The notes: generated by a model not told the origin, from the letters alone. 64,000 nt of DNA from Brevipalpus yothersi (GCA_003956705.1 QZCP01000001.1:505528-569527), one strand, 5' to 3'. Shown: positions 1 to 12,279, counted from the first letter of the stretch. Numbers and translations are program-made.

Positions 1-1053
1 CTATGGCCATTGAGAGCTAACAAGGATATATAGGTATGGCCAATTATGAGAGGAGCGTATTGACCTCTTTCAAAATATATGGGAATAAAGATGAAATCAC
101 GGTGGTTTATAATTTGTACGATTCTCTGGCAGGAGAAACAGTGATGGTGACTTGAAATTATGTGCAATTGGTCATGGATGTGTACGACAATTTTGCCTCT
201 TTCAATGTTTTTATCAACACTGATGAATAGATAAAGCTCTCAGAACCTTTGAACTTTCATAATTCAATATGAAAAAAAAACTTTGTAGGAACTGAGTAGG
301 GTATCTTTAGGATTCCAGTTATGTTCAAAAACATGGATTTTGTTACCATGTGGCTGACTGGTGGTGGCAAAGAGATGCATAAAGGAGTGAATAAAGGTAG
401 AATCGTAAGATAAATAAACGTTGATAATCATGATCATCTGATTACACCATCATCATATATAGACGAATATGGTCGAGATTAGAGAAGCGATCGTCGAACT
501 GAGGGCGAATGAAGAACTACAGATCGGTGATTAGTAGTAACTGAGAATGTTTACTTTAGCATGTATACTTGATTTGGAGGAAAAGTTTCGAGCAAGAATT
601 TTTTCATAAGCTCAAGCTTTTACCATGAGAGCCTTTTCATTGAGATGTGAAAAGTTGTCGAGTGTGTTAAAGCGATGGAAAGGTAATCCATTATACTCAG
701 GCGTGAATGTGTGGAATCGTCATGGATTGCATGTCGATTACGGGAATAGGATAAAATGAAGAGATCGATAGATCATAGACAAGTTAGCTCGATTAACCTT
801 CAGATTGGCTGAACCTTCGACGATGGCTGATACAATAATCTTTCTCTCTTTTTTCTCTCTCTCTCATTCTAAATGAGTTTGTGCACAGGGAGAGAAAAAG
901 AGAGAGAGAGAGAGACGCAATTCAGAGAAACAAAATGAAACCCTCCTTCATCATAGAGCCTCTCGACGATCATTCGCTAGCTCGGAGACACTCTTATTGA
1001 GTCCGATAAAACTGATGACGGTTGGCAACAAATGGAGGGAATCGGATGAGACA
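1..1053. other. No gene recognised; GA/TC tracts
   Basis: I see no convincing open reading frame or splice-linked coding segment here. The right part (about 840-920) has a TC tract followed by a GA tract. Since MAF1 ends at 1054 on the minus strand, part of this stretch is probably its 3' UTR. Confidence 0.5.
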
Positions 1054-1773
1054 TCACTCATCCGATAGGTCGATGGCATTCATATCGTACACTCTTTCGT
1101 CATCCATGTCCATGTCATTGGCTTCTCTGTATGCACAACAGGTGAAGAAAACTATCCGCTTGAATTTTTTGTTGTAGAAGAAATAATTAAAAGACCACAA
1201 GCAGCTATCTTCTGCATAAGGATCGGAATTCAAGTCAGGATTGTAACTGTAGATATCGCAATCAGCAAAATTGATTTCATTGTCAATAGCAGACCATAGC
1301 TGATTCCGAATACCACTATAAACTTGATGAGCAGAGGTACTGAGAAAGTTGGAGTCAACTGCGCTCATCACCCAACGAATACTGGGTTCTTTACTGAATT
1401 CGTCACTTTTGGCGCTACTAAAATCATAGTCAGGATGGAAGGACGAGTTCAATGTCGAAATGAGATAGAAGAGAGTCTTACGGCTAATAGTATCACACAG
1501 GTGACCTACACCGGACTCTCCATCATCACTATTACTATAGCTGTATCCCTTGAGGGGACTGTGTGAGTAGGACACGATACTCTGTGGTGGCGATAAGGCT
1601 TGCAAATCATTGGGGCTACAACCTTCAGCATTGATAATCTTGTATAATCGCTTATCATTACCCGCCATTTTGCAGGAATAACTTTCCACTCGTCCAATGA
1701 TGGTACATTGTCCTGTGTTGATACGTAATGCTGAATTGAGTGCCTCAAATCTACTGCTCTCTAGTAACTTCAT
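1054..1773 (-). CDS. MAF1: MAF1, repressor of RNA polymerase III transcription
   Basis: A single uninterrupted 239-residue frame begins MKLLESSRFEALNS, which matches the start of animal MAF1. The MAF1 signatures follow in order: IIGRVESYSCKMAG (about 26-39), SRKTLFYLISTLN (about 97-109), PDYDFSSAKSDEFSKEPS (about 114-131), DCDIYSYNPDLNSDP (about 171-185) and LWSFNYFFYNKKFKRIVFF (about 191-209). MAF1 is a phosphorylation-controlled nuclear protein that binds Pol III and blocks TFIIIB-dependent transcription of tRNA and 5S genes; TORC1 signalling inactivates it. The acidic tail after the core is shorter than in vertebrates. The absence of introns is notable but not diagnostic. The start is chosen because it is the conserved MAF1 N terminus. 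The family assignment is secure; regulation is inferred from the family. Confidence 0.96.
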   Translation of the reverse strand: MKLLESSRFEALNSALRINTGQCTIIGRVESYSCKMAGNDKRLYKIINAEGCSPNDLQALSPPQSIVSYSHSPLKGYSYSNSDDGESGVGHLCDTISRKTLFYLISTLNSSFHPDYDFSSAKSDEFSKEPSIRWVMSAVDSNFLSTSAHQVYSGIRNQLWSAIDNEINFADCDIYSYNPDLNSDPYAEDSCLWSFNYFFYNKKFKRIVFFTCCAYREANDMDMDDERVYDMNAIDLSDE

Positions 1774-2682
1774 CCTTGAACCATATTATTGATACCATTA
1801 CGGACAACAAAAGCATTATATATGTCAAAATTGTTCGCCAAAAAAACACAACCGATCGCAGTAGCAGAAGGGATTATCCTAAGTATACAGACAGAAAGAG
1901 AAATAAAGACAGATAATCACAAGGCTAAGAAGCAAAATCTATCCTGAGAATGCAAAACTTACCGAAATTCTTCCATAGACTGTAGCTGTGTTTGTAGGAT
2001 GCTCATATTGGTAAACTTGCTTGTGAATGAAAATATTAACAATATTGATAATCAATTAATTATCTCTCCCTCTTTTTTCACAACCCAAAAAGCAGCTCAA
2101 ATAAAAAGAGAAACAATCAAGAAGCGAAAGAGAGAGACTCAACAGCGCCGCTCTCTCTCTTTTTTCTCTCTCTTTTCTCTTTGAAGCGCTTGTTGTTGAG
2201 CAGCTCTCAACGTCAGAATATGGAGGACAGTTGTGTATATGTATGTTGACAGAGCCTCATGAACCTCATGACAACAAGAAGCCTGTGGAATCATGTCCAG
2301 TGAAAGTGTTTAATGTTTAATTGTGATCCTCTCTCTTTTTTTTAAATGGTGTATATTTGTTGATAATTTAATTTTAAACAAAACCCTACTAGAGTCTGTG
2401 TGTAATAATAGTATCTCTCTCTCTATATATCTTCTATCTCTCTTTCTCTCTTTCTCTCTATTGTATAAAATATATACATATATATATACACATATATTAT
2501 ACATATTCTTTATTTGAACATTTTGCCCAACATCATATCTTCTCAATCACTACTGGACCCTGGATCTTTTTGCCTCTTCTCAACTGCCTCGCTCGTTTGG
2601 CTGCCTGTAGTTGTGTGTGTGTTTCTTCTTCTTCTCTCTTACCCTTCTCTCTCTCTATCCTCTTTCCTCTTCTCTTTCTTTC

Positions 2683-2717
<35 letters not shown>

Positions 2718-2765
2718 GTTGGTGGAAAAGCGCTTGACTGATCATATAACACCATAGGTGACATC
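1774..2765. other. Divergent intergenic spacer with pyrimidine and AT tracts
   Basis: This spacer lies between the start codons of MAF1 (-) and the MXD-like gene (+), so it should hold both promoters and 5' UTRs. It contains an AT microsatellite-like stretch (about 2463-2505) and a long CT-rich tract (about 2626-2718) ending about 50 nt before the MXD start codon. No reading frame in it looks real. Confidence 0.5.
2640..2718. repeat. CT-rich low-complexity tract with (TC)n core
   Basis: Almost pure C and T on the plus strand, ending in about a dozen perfect TC units (about 2693-2716). It lies immediately upstream of the MXD-like start codon. Confidence 0.85.
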
Positions 2766-3429
2766 ATGGATAAAGCGATGAATATTGCGACCCTTTTAGA
2801 AGCTGCCGAATACTTGGAAAGAAGAGAAAGGGAAGCTGAACACGGCTACGCGTCAACAGTACCACCAGAATATGATCTCAAGAATAATTACTATAATACA
2901 ATCAACCTATCTCCAGATAATACCAAATTACCTAAGTTTAAAAAATCTCAGGGCAACAGATCAACTCATAATGAACTGGAAAAGAATAGGCGTGCACATC
3001 TACGTAGCTGCTTGGAATCACTTAAATCATTGGTACCACTGGGACCCGAGGCCTCAAGGCACACAACATTGGGATTGTTAAATAAAGCAAAAGCTTTCAT
3101 TAAGTGTTTGGAAGACAAGGATAGAAAACAGTCTTCTCAAAAAGATCAACTAGTTCGTGAACAAAGGTACCTACTTCGCCGTTTAGATCAACTCCAAGAG
3201 CATCTAAGAAACAACAGTACAATGCACCGAATTCGAAGTATCAGTGAATCCAGTTCTGGTATTTCCTCGGCTTCTAACTCTCCAACGTCCGAAATCGGTG
3301 AGTTTGTTTTCTTTTCACCATTTTCTCCACTTTTTTTCCTCTCTTTTTTTCTCACTCTCTCTCTTTTCTCTCCTCATGTCTTACTTATCAATGGTTTACT
3401 CGTTCTTTTTCTACACTTCTCTTGAAGCT

Positions 3430-3462
<33 letters not shown>

Positions 3463-4524
3463 CTTCCTCTCTTTCTTTTTCTCTTGTTGCTCTACTGGAG
3501 CTTGTGTTTTCTCTTTCTCTTTCCACCATATATCACCTAGTTAGCATGGAAGCAGAAAAAAAGGCAAGGAATAGGGAAAAAGTGATCGAGAGTGAGAGAG
3601 AGAGTCAGAGGTTCCAGCGAGTTCAATTATAACTCTTGTGATCTCCATCGGATGTGGAATATCGAGAAATGCTCACCAAGTATATTCCAACCAGAGAGAG
3701 AGAGAGAGAGGGGGGGAAAGAGAGAGCAAAGAGATGAGAAGGATGTTGACCCTTCTCCTTCCATACTGAGATTAAGAAGCATAGTAAATCAGGTAAAACT
3801 GGAAGGCGAGTGTAATAATAAGGACTGGACTAGGGCCGAAAAAGAGTAGTGGCAAGCAAATTGGGAAAAGAGAATACGTGGGAGCGAATGTTGACCTGAT
3901 AAACAGGTCCTGCAAAACGTTCAGATCTTTTCAACCCGCTCTCTTTCCCCTCTTTTTTTTCTTTCTTTTATCTCTCTCTCTCTCTTTCTCTCTTTCTCTC
4001 TTTCTCTTCACCTTTTCTCTCTCTCTCTTCCACCTCACTCTCTGTTGCTTGCTTTGCTTCTATGCACCTTTGGTGAACTCCGTGATTATGGGTTTTGTTT
4101 CGTTGTGTGTCATGATGGGCAAGAGTGCGAATGGTGTGTAGTAGCAAAAAGACAACACAAGAACGGTATCAGAACCAAATCAAGTGGAGTCAGATAATGA
4201 GGAATGGAAACATCGACCACAGTGAATCTCCTCCTCCTCCTCCTCCTCCTCCTCTCTTTCTCTCTCTCTCTTTTCCTCTTTCTCTCTTTCTTTCTCTCTT
4301 TCCCTGTTTCTCTTTCTTTTCCATAACAACACACGCTCTCCCAATCATGTTTCATACGCATCTTGGCATGGAGCAGGCGGAGGACAGAGCATGTAAACTG
4401 GGGATGAATCTCTGCTAACGTGACTCTTCTCTTCTCTTTCTTTATTTCTCTCTCTTCCTCTCAAGCATCAGCGCACTCCGATGATGAAGCTCAGCATTGT
4501 TTCAATTTGCATTCTCAACATTAA
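2766..4524 (+). CDS. MXD/MXI1-type bHLH-Zip repressor (MAX partner)
   Basis: Exon 1 is 2766-3297. The N terminus, MNIATLLEAAEYLERRERE followed by AEHGYAS (residues about 5-30), is the Sin3-interaction domain of MAD/MXI1 proteins. A basic region and helix-loop-helix follow (STHNELEKNRRAHLRSCLE, then LVPLGPEASRHTTLGLLNKAK, about 65-110), then a leucine-zipper segment (about 115-145) and a Ser-rich tail. The donor at 3298 (GGTGAGT) leaves phase 1. The best terminal exon I can find is 4466-4524, behind a long pyrimidine tract and CAAG. It keeps phase and encodes a short acidic end (SAHSDDEAQ) then TAA, comparable to the Asp/Glu-rich end of the family. These proteins dimerise with MAX, bind E-boxes and recruit Sin3-HDAC to oppose MYC. 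Exon 1 is secure; the last exon is inference, and more exons could exist. Confidence 0.88.
3298..4465 (+). other. Intron of MXD-like gene, with TC and GA tracts
   Basis: The intron is dominated by polypyrimidine runs on the plus strand (about 3308-3375, 3421-3490, 3935-4040, 4228-4320) with one purine island (about 3585-3735). A (CTC)n run of about eight units sits near 4228-4252. Confidence 0.6.
4228..4252. repeat. (CTC)n trinucleotide microsatellite
   Basis: About eight consecutive CTC/CCT units followed directly by TCTC repeats, inside the MXD-like intron. Confidence 0.85.
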
Positions 4525-4528
4525 TAAA
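4523..4528 (+). terminator. Candidate poly(A) signal AATAAA of MXD-like gene
   Basis: An AATAAA hexamer overlaps the last two bases of the proposed TAA stop codon. If the terminal exon is right, the hexamer lies extremely close to the stop. Confidence 0.35.
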
Positions 4529-7241
4529 ACTCACATCCTTCAAAATCCTTCACATCACAAAAACAAGACTCTCACAATTGATAAAGCATTATTTCGTCCG
4601 ATTCTGGGCGACAATTCAAATCGATTCGATTTAATTTCAGCAAGTTGAGAAGCGAACACACCTTATACACACAACAAAAACCTCAACCCTACACACATCA
4701 ACACACCAGTTTCAAGTTCACCATCGTCTAATTGTCAAAGAAAAAAAGTCTCAAAAAAGAAAAGAAAAAATGCAAAAAATATGCTTTTACAATAATCCAA
4801 AAAACTGCATCAAAGATGGCCCTTTTATTGTAAAACTCATTTATTGCTTGATTAAGAAGCTAAATTATTCAGAAATGTTCTAGAAATCAACATTAATTGA
4901 TCCCTGTCCTCCCTAAAACTTATGCCTAGATTTTAAAAAGCTTTCATCATCTTACCGGAATCATCTCTGAATCATTCTCTGCCATCGTTCACCTGCCTAC
5001 ATCATATTGATGGATAACAATGGATCGATGGATCGAAAGAAAAAGAAAAAAGTTTACTTCTAAACACCAATGAGAGATATTTAGTGATGGTGAGGGTCAC
5101 CATCATAACCTCATCAAACATGCGAGTGTTTTAATCAGATACTGATTGTTTTCAATATATGATATGATATATATTTATGAAACTATGACTTTTGTCTCTT
5201 TCTCTCTCTCTCTTTTTTTCTTCTTTTCCCTTCTCTCTATCTATTCTATTACTGTTTATTTACAGTCTTTCACAGCGTTCTTCTTATTGCTAAAATATGT
5301 GTACAGAAAGATCTTATTTCCATTCCTCTGATGAATCGTCTCACCTCAACCTAACTTCGCTCTCAACTTTCCTCCTCGGTGTTTTTCTCGGTTAACTTAA
5401 AAATGAGTTCGGGGTCACAGGGAGTTCCCTATAAATAGATGCACAAGCAAATTTTGTTCACTGTGTGTGTGTGTGTATATGTGTATGCTCATGTGTGATT
5501 GCCTGTCAGCGAGGTTTCTGAACCAACATCGTTCTGAAGGCTTGTGTGTGTGCATTCATTGCAAAGCACCCGCTCTTTGTTGCACTATAAAATGCAACTG
5601 ATTAGTGTGAAGCTTTCATTTATGATGAAGACTCCTCTCTCTTTCTCTTTCTCTCTTTTTTCTCTCTTTCAGATGGATGCAAATTATACTCCCCTCAAAC
5701 TTGCATGTTGTTCATTGAAAAACAATGCCGATTGACTCACTCAATCATCTTCTCGTGTAGGGTAGATCATAATTGACCGTACTCAGTTCTGTTTAATTAT
5801 TGAGGTTTGTTTCTCGCTATATAACTTTGATTGAGAAAATATCACGAACTTGTAAGCCACTTGATGAGAAAAAACACTCACAACAACTTTGCCAGCTCAA
5901 TTCATGTTACTATTTGGTAGGCAGAATTTGAAAGCTATTGATTCATCAAGTGGTTTCCTTTTGAGCTGGAAGATAATTGATCAGAGTAAGGTAGGATGAA
6001 TTCATGCAAAACCACAGAAATCGTACCATGGAATGTTTTTTCTCAGAATGAGTCATTTCTTCACTCAAAAAATTCGAACAGATATCCGAATACACACTTT
6101 TTCCATACCCTCAATATGGAAGGAAATAATATCGAGAGCAAAAACTTGTTAACTAAATATGATTAGCTGAGTCATGAGAAATTTTCTTGGCATCAGAATT
6201 ATTTTGATTGCTCAGGTCAGCCAAAATCAGCCATGTGTACGTGAGGAAGTGTCACCAACAAGAAGTTAATTCAAGTTATGCAAGTGAATACTTTTTTCTC
6301 TTTCCAGAGAGATTGAGCCCAGGCAATGTGAGTCCTTTGAAATGCAGGATCGATTGAGTAAAAAAAAGATGAAGGAAAGAGAGGCACGTTCGCATGATGG
6401 GTGGATAAAGCTTTCCCAGTGACTGCTTCGAGCTTTGCGAACATTTACAGAGACTTTCAATCTCCTTTTTGGTTCCTCCCCTGTGCCCGAGGCAATGAAA
6501 AATGGTCGAGCCCTTGAACAAGTCATCCAATTCAATAAGCCAAAAGACGGTTGGAAAATTGTTGCTAGAACATTTTCACCGATGAACATTCCTTACTACT
6601 GCATGTATCATGAATATTTTTCCTAAGATGTGAAGTGTTGAGCGATTTCAGTTTTCAGGGTGATATAAGAACCTGAAATCAATGACTATCACGAAATGTA
6701 GAGGTGATAAATGAAGGAGCCATAGCAATGGTAAATATCGAAGAAATTGTAGAGAAAGAGAGAGAGAGTAAATGAGTGAGTGAGAGATGAGCTTGCCGAA
6801 AATACCCAAAGAATCAATGCTCTTGACATCCTATTTCCTAGTAGTGGAGTATCTTCCTTTGTAGATGACCTGAGGCGTGCTCTCTGATTAAAGTTGTATT
6901 TTGCCACATGTGTTTGGTGTGTATATATATGTGGTTGGGAAGATCCCAAACAGGATTTGAAGACAAAGATCTTTGAGGTAAACTTCTTTCAAGACTGAGA
7001 ATTGTAAAATTGCCATACCAGAAAGATGGGAGCATTTTCCTGATGAAAATTTGTTCTTACGTGATATCTACTTACAGATAAAACGTGGGCTCATTTGACG
7101 CTCATTTAAAAAATGAAAATAAGCATATCAAAACAGGATTTTTTAATTGAATTGAGTTAAATAACAAATTAAGATATGGAATGGCTTTCCTACTTTAAGC
7201 TGTCGTTCTTGAGTATAATTAGCACTAATTCATTCTCTTAC
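4525..7241. other. Long intergenic stretch, one core-promoter-like site
   Basis: No gene recognised. It contains CT-rich tracts (about 5190-5245 and 5633-5672) and a TATAAATA box at 5430-5437. The left end is presumably 3' flank of the MXD-like gene. The right end should contain the unresolved last exon and 3' UTR of PNISR, which runs leftward. Confidence 0.45.
5430..5437 (+). promoter_or_regulatory. TATA box with initiator-like downstream site
   Basis: TATAAATA occurs about 30 nt before TTCACT (about 5457-5462), a spacing and sequence similar to an arthropod TATA plus Inr core promoter. I cannot assign a confident transcript to it. A 63-codon frame at 5544-5735 follows but has no recognisable features. 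Confidence 0.3.
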
Positions 7242-10200
7242 CTATGTCTACTTCTACTACGTCTTTCCCTACTTTTCGAACGATATCTTCGATTAGAAGA
7301 GCGTCCTTTAGATCTAGATCTGGATCGATTTTTTCTCGAAGAACTGGATGCTTTCTGCGATCTATGATCACTTTTTCTCCTCTCCCTTTCCCTTGACCTA
7401 CTTCGTGATTTATTAGAATTTCGTCTAGAACTTCGATTACTACTAGAACTATTTGATTCTGCAAATAGAAGTATAATAAAATTTCAATAATTAATAGAGA
7501 AAAAGTCAAGGTCAATTCTTACTTCGATTGCTGCTTTCAGAACGGTGAGAATGACGTCGACTATGGCTGGATGATGAACCCTCTTTATCTTTGGAGGATG
7601 ACTTTGATTTAGCTCTCTCTGAGCTAGAGTTTTCATCCGATTTTCCTGGCTTAACCAATAATGTAGGCTCCTTCTCTTGATCGGAAGCATCAGAATCACT
7701 GGCATATTCTGACACCAAGCCACCTAAAGGAAAACAGTGAACGAATGATTCCAATGCTTGAATAAGGGAATCATTTTTCTCTACACTAGATGACCATCAA
7801 CAGGTGAAGGTCGAAGGCTCTGCTCCAAACTCATGAGTTCAGGCAGCAAGCATCAAGTTTTTTTTCATAAGCAAATCAGATGACTCGAATTTCAAATCAA
7901 TCAAATTGATAATGTTCATTCATTAGGTACATACCAAGTCCGGCTGATTGAATTATTGGCGTTGAGGTGGCCAATTGCTTACTAGCTGAAACTTAATAAT
8001 CAATTCATTATTTGTTAGAGTTTTGACACAAAGACGAGCAGAGGATGACAATATCAAGAAATAGAGTAGCATAAAGTTGATAAGTTGATAAGATTCCGCC
8101 TAGCCTTGTGTAAGTGAGAATTGAAGGCAGGATGCTGGAGAAAAAACTTCTCATTGTCATGAATCGTAAAGGAAAATTGAAAAGGAATGAAAGTCAATAC
8201 CTCTTGAATTTCGCAATTTAGAGAGACAATCTCGTACTGCGTATCGAATTATTTCATCCGTTACTTCGAGTAGTACTTCAGTCATCAATTTTTTCACTCT
8301 CAACATCTGAAATGATGGGTATAGATAAACATGGGTTAAAGAACTCAGCAATCCAGGGTACGGTCATGGAGAGTTCAAGAACAATGCATTAACAATCGGG
8401 TGCGTCATAAGTAAAGCCATCTTTTGTTGTCGTTGGATGAATATCATAGATTGAGCGATTAGAACCTTCCAGTTCGTTATCAGCAAGAATGATAGTCATT
8501 CAGAATTTCTCATGAAGTTAAACTGAGCTTGAGAGGAAGTGGAATGTTGCCTCATGGAGCCATAGAATCAGTGAAAAACTTATCAGATTAATCAAATCGA
8601 TGCTCATCTTCGACCAAACTTGGCAACAAACTTTCAGGAAAATTCTATTGAAGAAAAATTATCTTTTAAATAATCCATTGGACCTTGCTCGCAGGCTGAT
8701 AAACTAATTTGTCAGGACTGACACATATAAGAGCAAAAATCAACTGATTGATAAATCACTGAAAAACCTGAATATTGCTCTGAGAATTCAGTAACCCGAC
8801 TGCTCAAAATTTGCACTTTCAATCTGGATGAAGTTTAAGGCGAGAGCTAGAAGATTTGCCTACTTATAACGCACTTTTAAGGAAAAAGTAACAAACCAAT
8901 TCTCTTTCTCGTTCCTCTTCCTGATCACTTTCATCTTCTTCGTCGCTGGTGTCACTATTGCTTCTTTCATCAAATCTAGATGAAGGATGATCTTTTCGTT
9001 CATGGGTAAACTCTTTCTCAGCTTCATTCGAATCTTCATCATGTGCGGACACTTGATTGAATTTCTCATTACTTTCTGTCTCTGACCCATAGGCATCAAT
9101 TTTTCTATTTTGTTCGAACATTTCAAGACGTTCTCTATCTTCTTGCTCTTTTTCCATCTTTTTCGTCTTTTCACGCTCCATTCTTTCCAGACCTTCACGG
9201 ATCCATGCAGGAAGCTGTTTCCTTTTATTCACATCTACATCGACTGAGCCAGCAGTGGAAGTATTGAGATCTGGTTGGCGGTGATCAATTGGAGGAACTA
9301 GAGAAAAGGTGACAAGAAGAATAAGATGAGTTAAGAATTGAGGTTGAATCAAAATTGTTCTGTGCATTTCTTACCTTTGGATGCTTCCTCGAACCCATAG
9401 TGCAATGAACGATCACGAGCTTTGTTCATACGATTGAAAGGCTCATTGTTTCGTTTTTGCATAAGATGAGGACGATTTTTCTGAACAAATTGAGAATCGC
9501 TCGAAGGTTCAGAACTGTTTTTATGATTCAAGAAACGTTTAGGTGGTCGAGCAGTAGATTGGGGTTGTCGAGGAAGACTTGACTCTGAAGTTTGCTCATG
9601 AGGTGATACTGGAGGGAAGATTTTGACCCGCTGTTGCGACATCCCTCCAGATGGGAGAGGGGGAGGAAGATGTAGCGGTGGATGAATGGGAGGAAGATTG
9701 GATTGAGGATAGATGGGAGGTGCGGAAGTAGGGTCAAAAGAATTAGAAAATGATGTGTTCAAAGAGTGGATATTATGAGGAGGTCCGAAAGTTTGAGAGG
9801 CACTGAAATGAGCAAAATATGAGTCAGTTATGAGGTATCATTGAAGAAGAATTTTCTAGAAAAAATTGACTTACTTAAGAGGATATGCCATAATTGAAGG
9901 GTCAGGAGTTAAAACTGGCGTAGGAACCATCTGATGATTCATTAAGACATTCGTTGGACGAGGAGGAAAAGGTGTCGGGAAAATGGCTAATTCTGCGGGT
10001 GGAGGCACAATTGTCTCCATAAAATTATTAGAACTATTTTTCTGATGCATATACTGTCCTTGATGGTGATGAGATGAAGAATTTTCTACTCCAGGCATAA
10101 CAATAGGTGTATGATAAGAGGGAATATTCTCTACTCGGTTGAGAAATGGGGAAGCTGAATTAATTGTTGGTGAACCAAATCTAAGATTAGATTGAGATGG

Positions 10201-10617
10201 ATCATTTCTTCGCCAATCAACATCCACTCCATAACTGGTCGATGGACAACTTGCAGTTTGACCAAATGATGAAATTCCTTGGGAATTATTGGCGTCAAAA
10301 TTATTGTTGCCTCGAAAACAAGCCTCGCTTGCCATGGAAGCCTGACTTTCATCCGTATCAATTCGGTTATTTTGCATATTCATCCATTGTTTGGCCAGAG
10401 AGCCCCAATCAACCTGCTCAGTGGGCATAGATGAATAGATCAAGGATTGAGCATATGACCATTGATCCATTGCTTCTTGAGTCCACGTCTTAGCACCATA
10501 GCCGTGTTGATGATCCATTACACGCACCGATTTCACGTTGGAATTCATCATACTAGGATTGCTGTTAATTAGATTATTACCAGTCGGTAAAGCTGGTGGA
10601 AACCACATTTTGGCCAC
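7242..10617 (-). CDS. PNISR: PNISR orthologue, Arg/Ser-rich splicing-associated protein
   Basis: Seven phase-consistent exons read right to left: 9875-10617, 9375-9802, 8897-9297, 8200-8306, 7935-7981, 7523-7723 and 7242-7458. Near the N terminus, VDWGSLAKQWMNMQ matches the PNISR segment with IDWAALAQAW. The third exon has LPAWIREGLERMEREKTKK, the hallmark PNISR motif, then an acidic region. The fourth has VKKLMTEVLLEVTDE, also conserved. The last two exons end in a Ser-rich stretch and an RS domain dense in RS/SR dipeptides. PNISR is a nuclear-speckle protein linked to pre-mRNA splicing. The end is not resolved: after the donor at 7241 the nearest acceptor (intron about 41 nt) gives only three more codons, so a further exon may lie farther left. 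The call rests on several separate family motifs. Confidence 0.9.
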
Positions 10618-11402
10618 TTAATCATTCACCGTAAGTATTACAACCAGCAGCATGTCAATAAATCACTATCACATTTTCACTTGCAATCAGATAAAAGGGA
10701 CACAAAAAAATCAGATCAAAACACACAAATGTTCAAGATCCGCCTCTTCAATACAACAGCCAATGAAAAGTGTGCTCAACCGAGTTCAAGTGATTCACAG
10801 CAGCATGAATCGAGGAAGTCTCAAATTAAAGCTAAACAATTTGGTGAAGTTAATAGTCTCATGTGTTGAACTTGAAGCCAAATTTTGTGGCTTAATTGTT
10901 ACAGTTTGGGACATCTAGAAAGATCACAGATTATGTGGGTGAAATTTTTTTAGAGAGTCCAGTTTTAAATCATTTTTGATAATGAAAAATATCAAATATT
11001 TTCGTCCCGATATGCTCATTGATTGGTATTGAAATTCGAATTAGATTGCGAAAAAAATAAAATCAGATATTATCAACAATTTTCAATCTACATGTCTATT
11101 GAGAAAAGATGGGCTGATAGCTTGTGAATTAATGGTTCAACACTTCATTGTTGCCAAAGATTGCTTAAAAGAGCAATCTTATCAGCGGTTGATGACGAGA
11201 TTTTGTTACCATGATTCAATTCGATTCTTGCTCGAATAAAACTTTGGAAAAATATTTTACTTATCATAAGAATCAGCTTTTAAGTTGATCCATTTATTGT
11301 ATCGAGTTGAATAAAAAATTCAAGCATGAATAAAAAACAAGTTTCGATTTACAATTAGGCAAATTGATAATAATAATCAGCATTTTGAAAAGTTCACAAT
11401 AA
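10618..11402. other. Intergenic spacer, nothing recognised
   Basis: An AT-rich spacer between the PNISR start codon and the zinc-finger gene stop codon. It probably holds the PNISR promoter and 5' UTR. No supported coding frame. Confidence 0.5.
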
Positions 11403-12081
11403 TTATGAGAAGCTGTGATTTGCCCAATAAGTTGCAAGATCATTTGTCTGAGTTAGAGAAGACAGGATAATGTTGCAAGTTTCATCAATATTAACGGTTG
11501 TTTCTTGGTTTCTCAAAAGAACTGGATTACATGAAGATTTGTGTTTCATGCGAATATGATTTCTCAATTCACCCATATTCGATGAAACCAATAGAGTGCA
11601 AAAAGGACACGAAAATTCGACTTTCTTGATTGAATGCACATTGCTCAGATGAGTTTTCAGACTTCCAGATTGTGTGAATCTGGAACCACAAAGTTCACAA
11701 TAGAAGGGTTTCTCTCTGGTATGAGTAATGAAATGCCGCTTGATCTGATGAAGATTTCAGTTATAGTTATAATTGGGGTTATTCGATTTCGAAAGGTTAT
11801 CTCACCTTAGATTTATCGTACGATTCATATTGACATTGGGAACATTTGAATGGTTTGATGCCCGCATGCATTCGCTTGTGTCGTATTAATTTGTCAAATT
11901 CAACACACTTGTATTCACATTGGTCACATTTGTGACGTTTTTCGTCTTGATGTTTATACCTTCGATGTCTTCTCAGCTCACCAATAGATGAAAATTTAAC
12001 CAAACACTTTTTACAATCGTGTGAATGCTCAACGGGAGGATTTTCTATCAAAAATGGGGCTGAAGCAATAAAATCGAACAT
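11403..12081 (-). CDS. Five-finger C2H2 zinc-finger protein
   Basis: Two exons, 11806-12081 and 11403-11744, join in phase 0 across a 61-nt intron (donor AAG|GTGAG, acceptor ATCAG). The predicted 205-residue protein has five C2H2 fingers in order: CKKC...H..H, CDQC...HKRMH, CSQC...HFITH (split by the intron), CELCGSRFTQSGSLKTH and CPFC...H...H. The linkers AGIKPF and TREKPF are of the classical TGEKP type between fingers 2-3 and 3-4, which supports sequence-specific DNA binding. I start at the ATG at 12081; the frame is open a little farther upstream without another ATG, so an additional 5' exon is possible. No orthologue is recognised; a transcription-factor role is inferred from the fingers. 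Confidence 0.82.
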
Positions 12082-12279
12082 TTCGAAATCAGAACACAAA
12101 TTTTTTTGATTTGTGTGGTAAGATACTTATTACATGGAGAATGTGGGCAATAATAGAAAAGACTCCTTTGAGTAATATAACAATAAGCTGAGCAACAATG
12201 TCCCTTAAATGAGCCAAAATTCATAATTCATAATTATAAGGCTGAGAGTTCCTCGAAAGAACTTCTTTGTCAGAAGTTC

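Noticed and set aside
1324..1566. Plus-strand frame inside MAF1
   Set aside because: It is the antisense shadow of a strongly conserved MAF1 coding region.
5673..5735. CAG-preceded segment at 5673 as an alternative last exon of the MXD-like gene
   Set aside because: In the required phase it reads DGCKLYSPQTCML, unlike the acidic MXD end; the 4466-4524 exon fits better.
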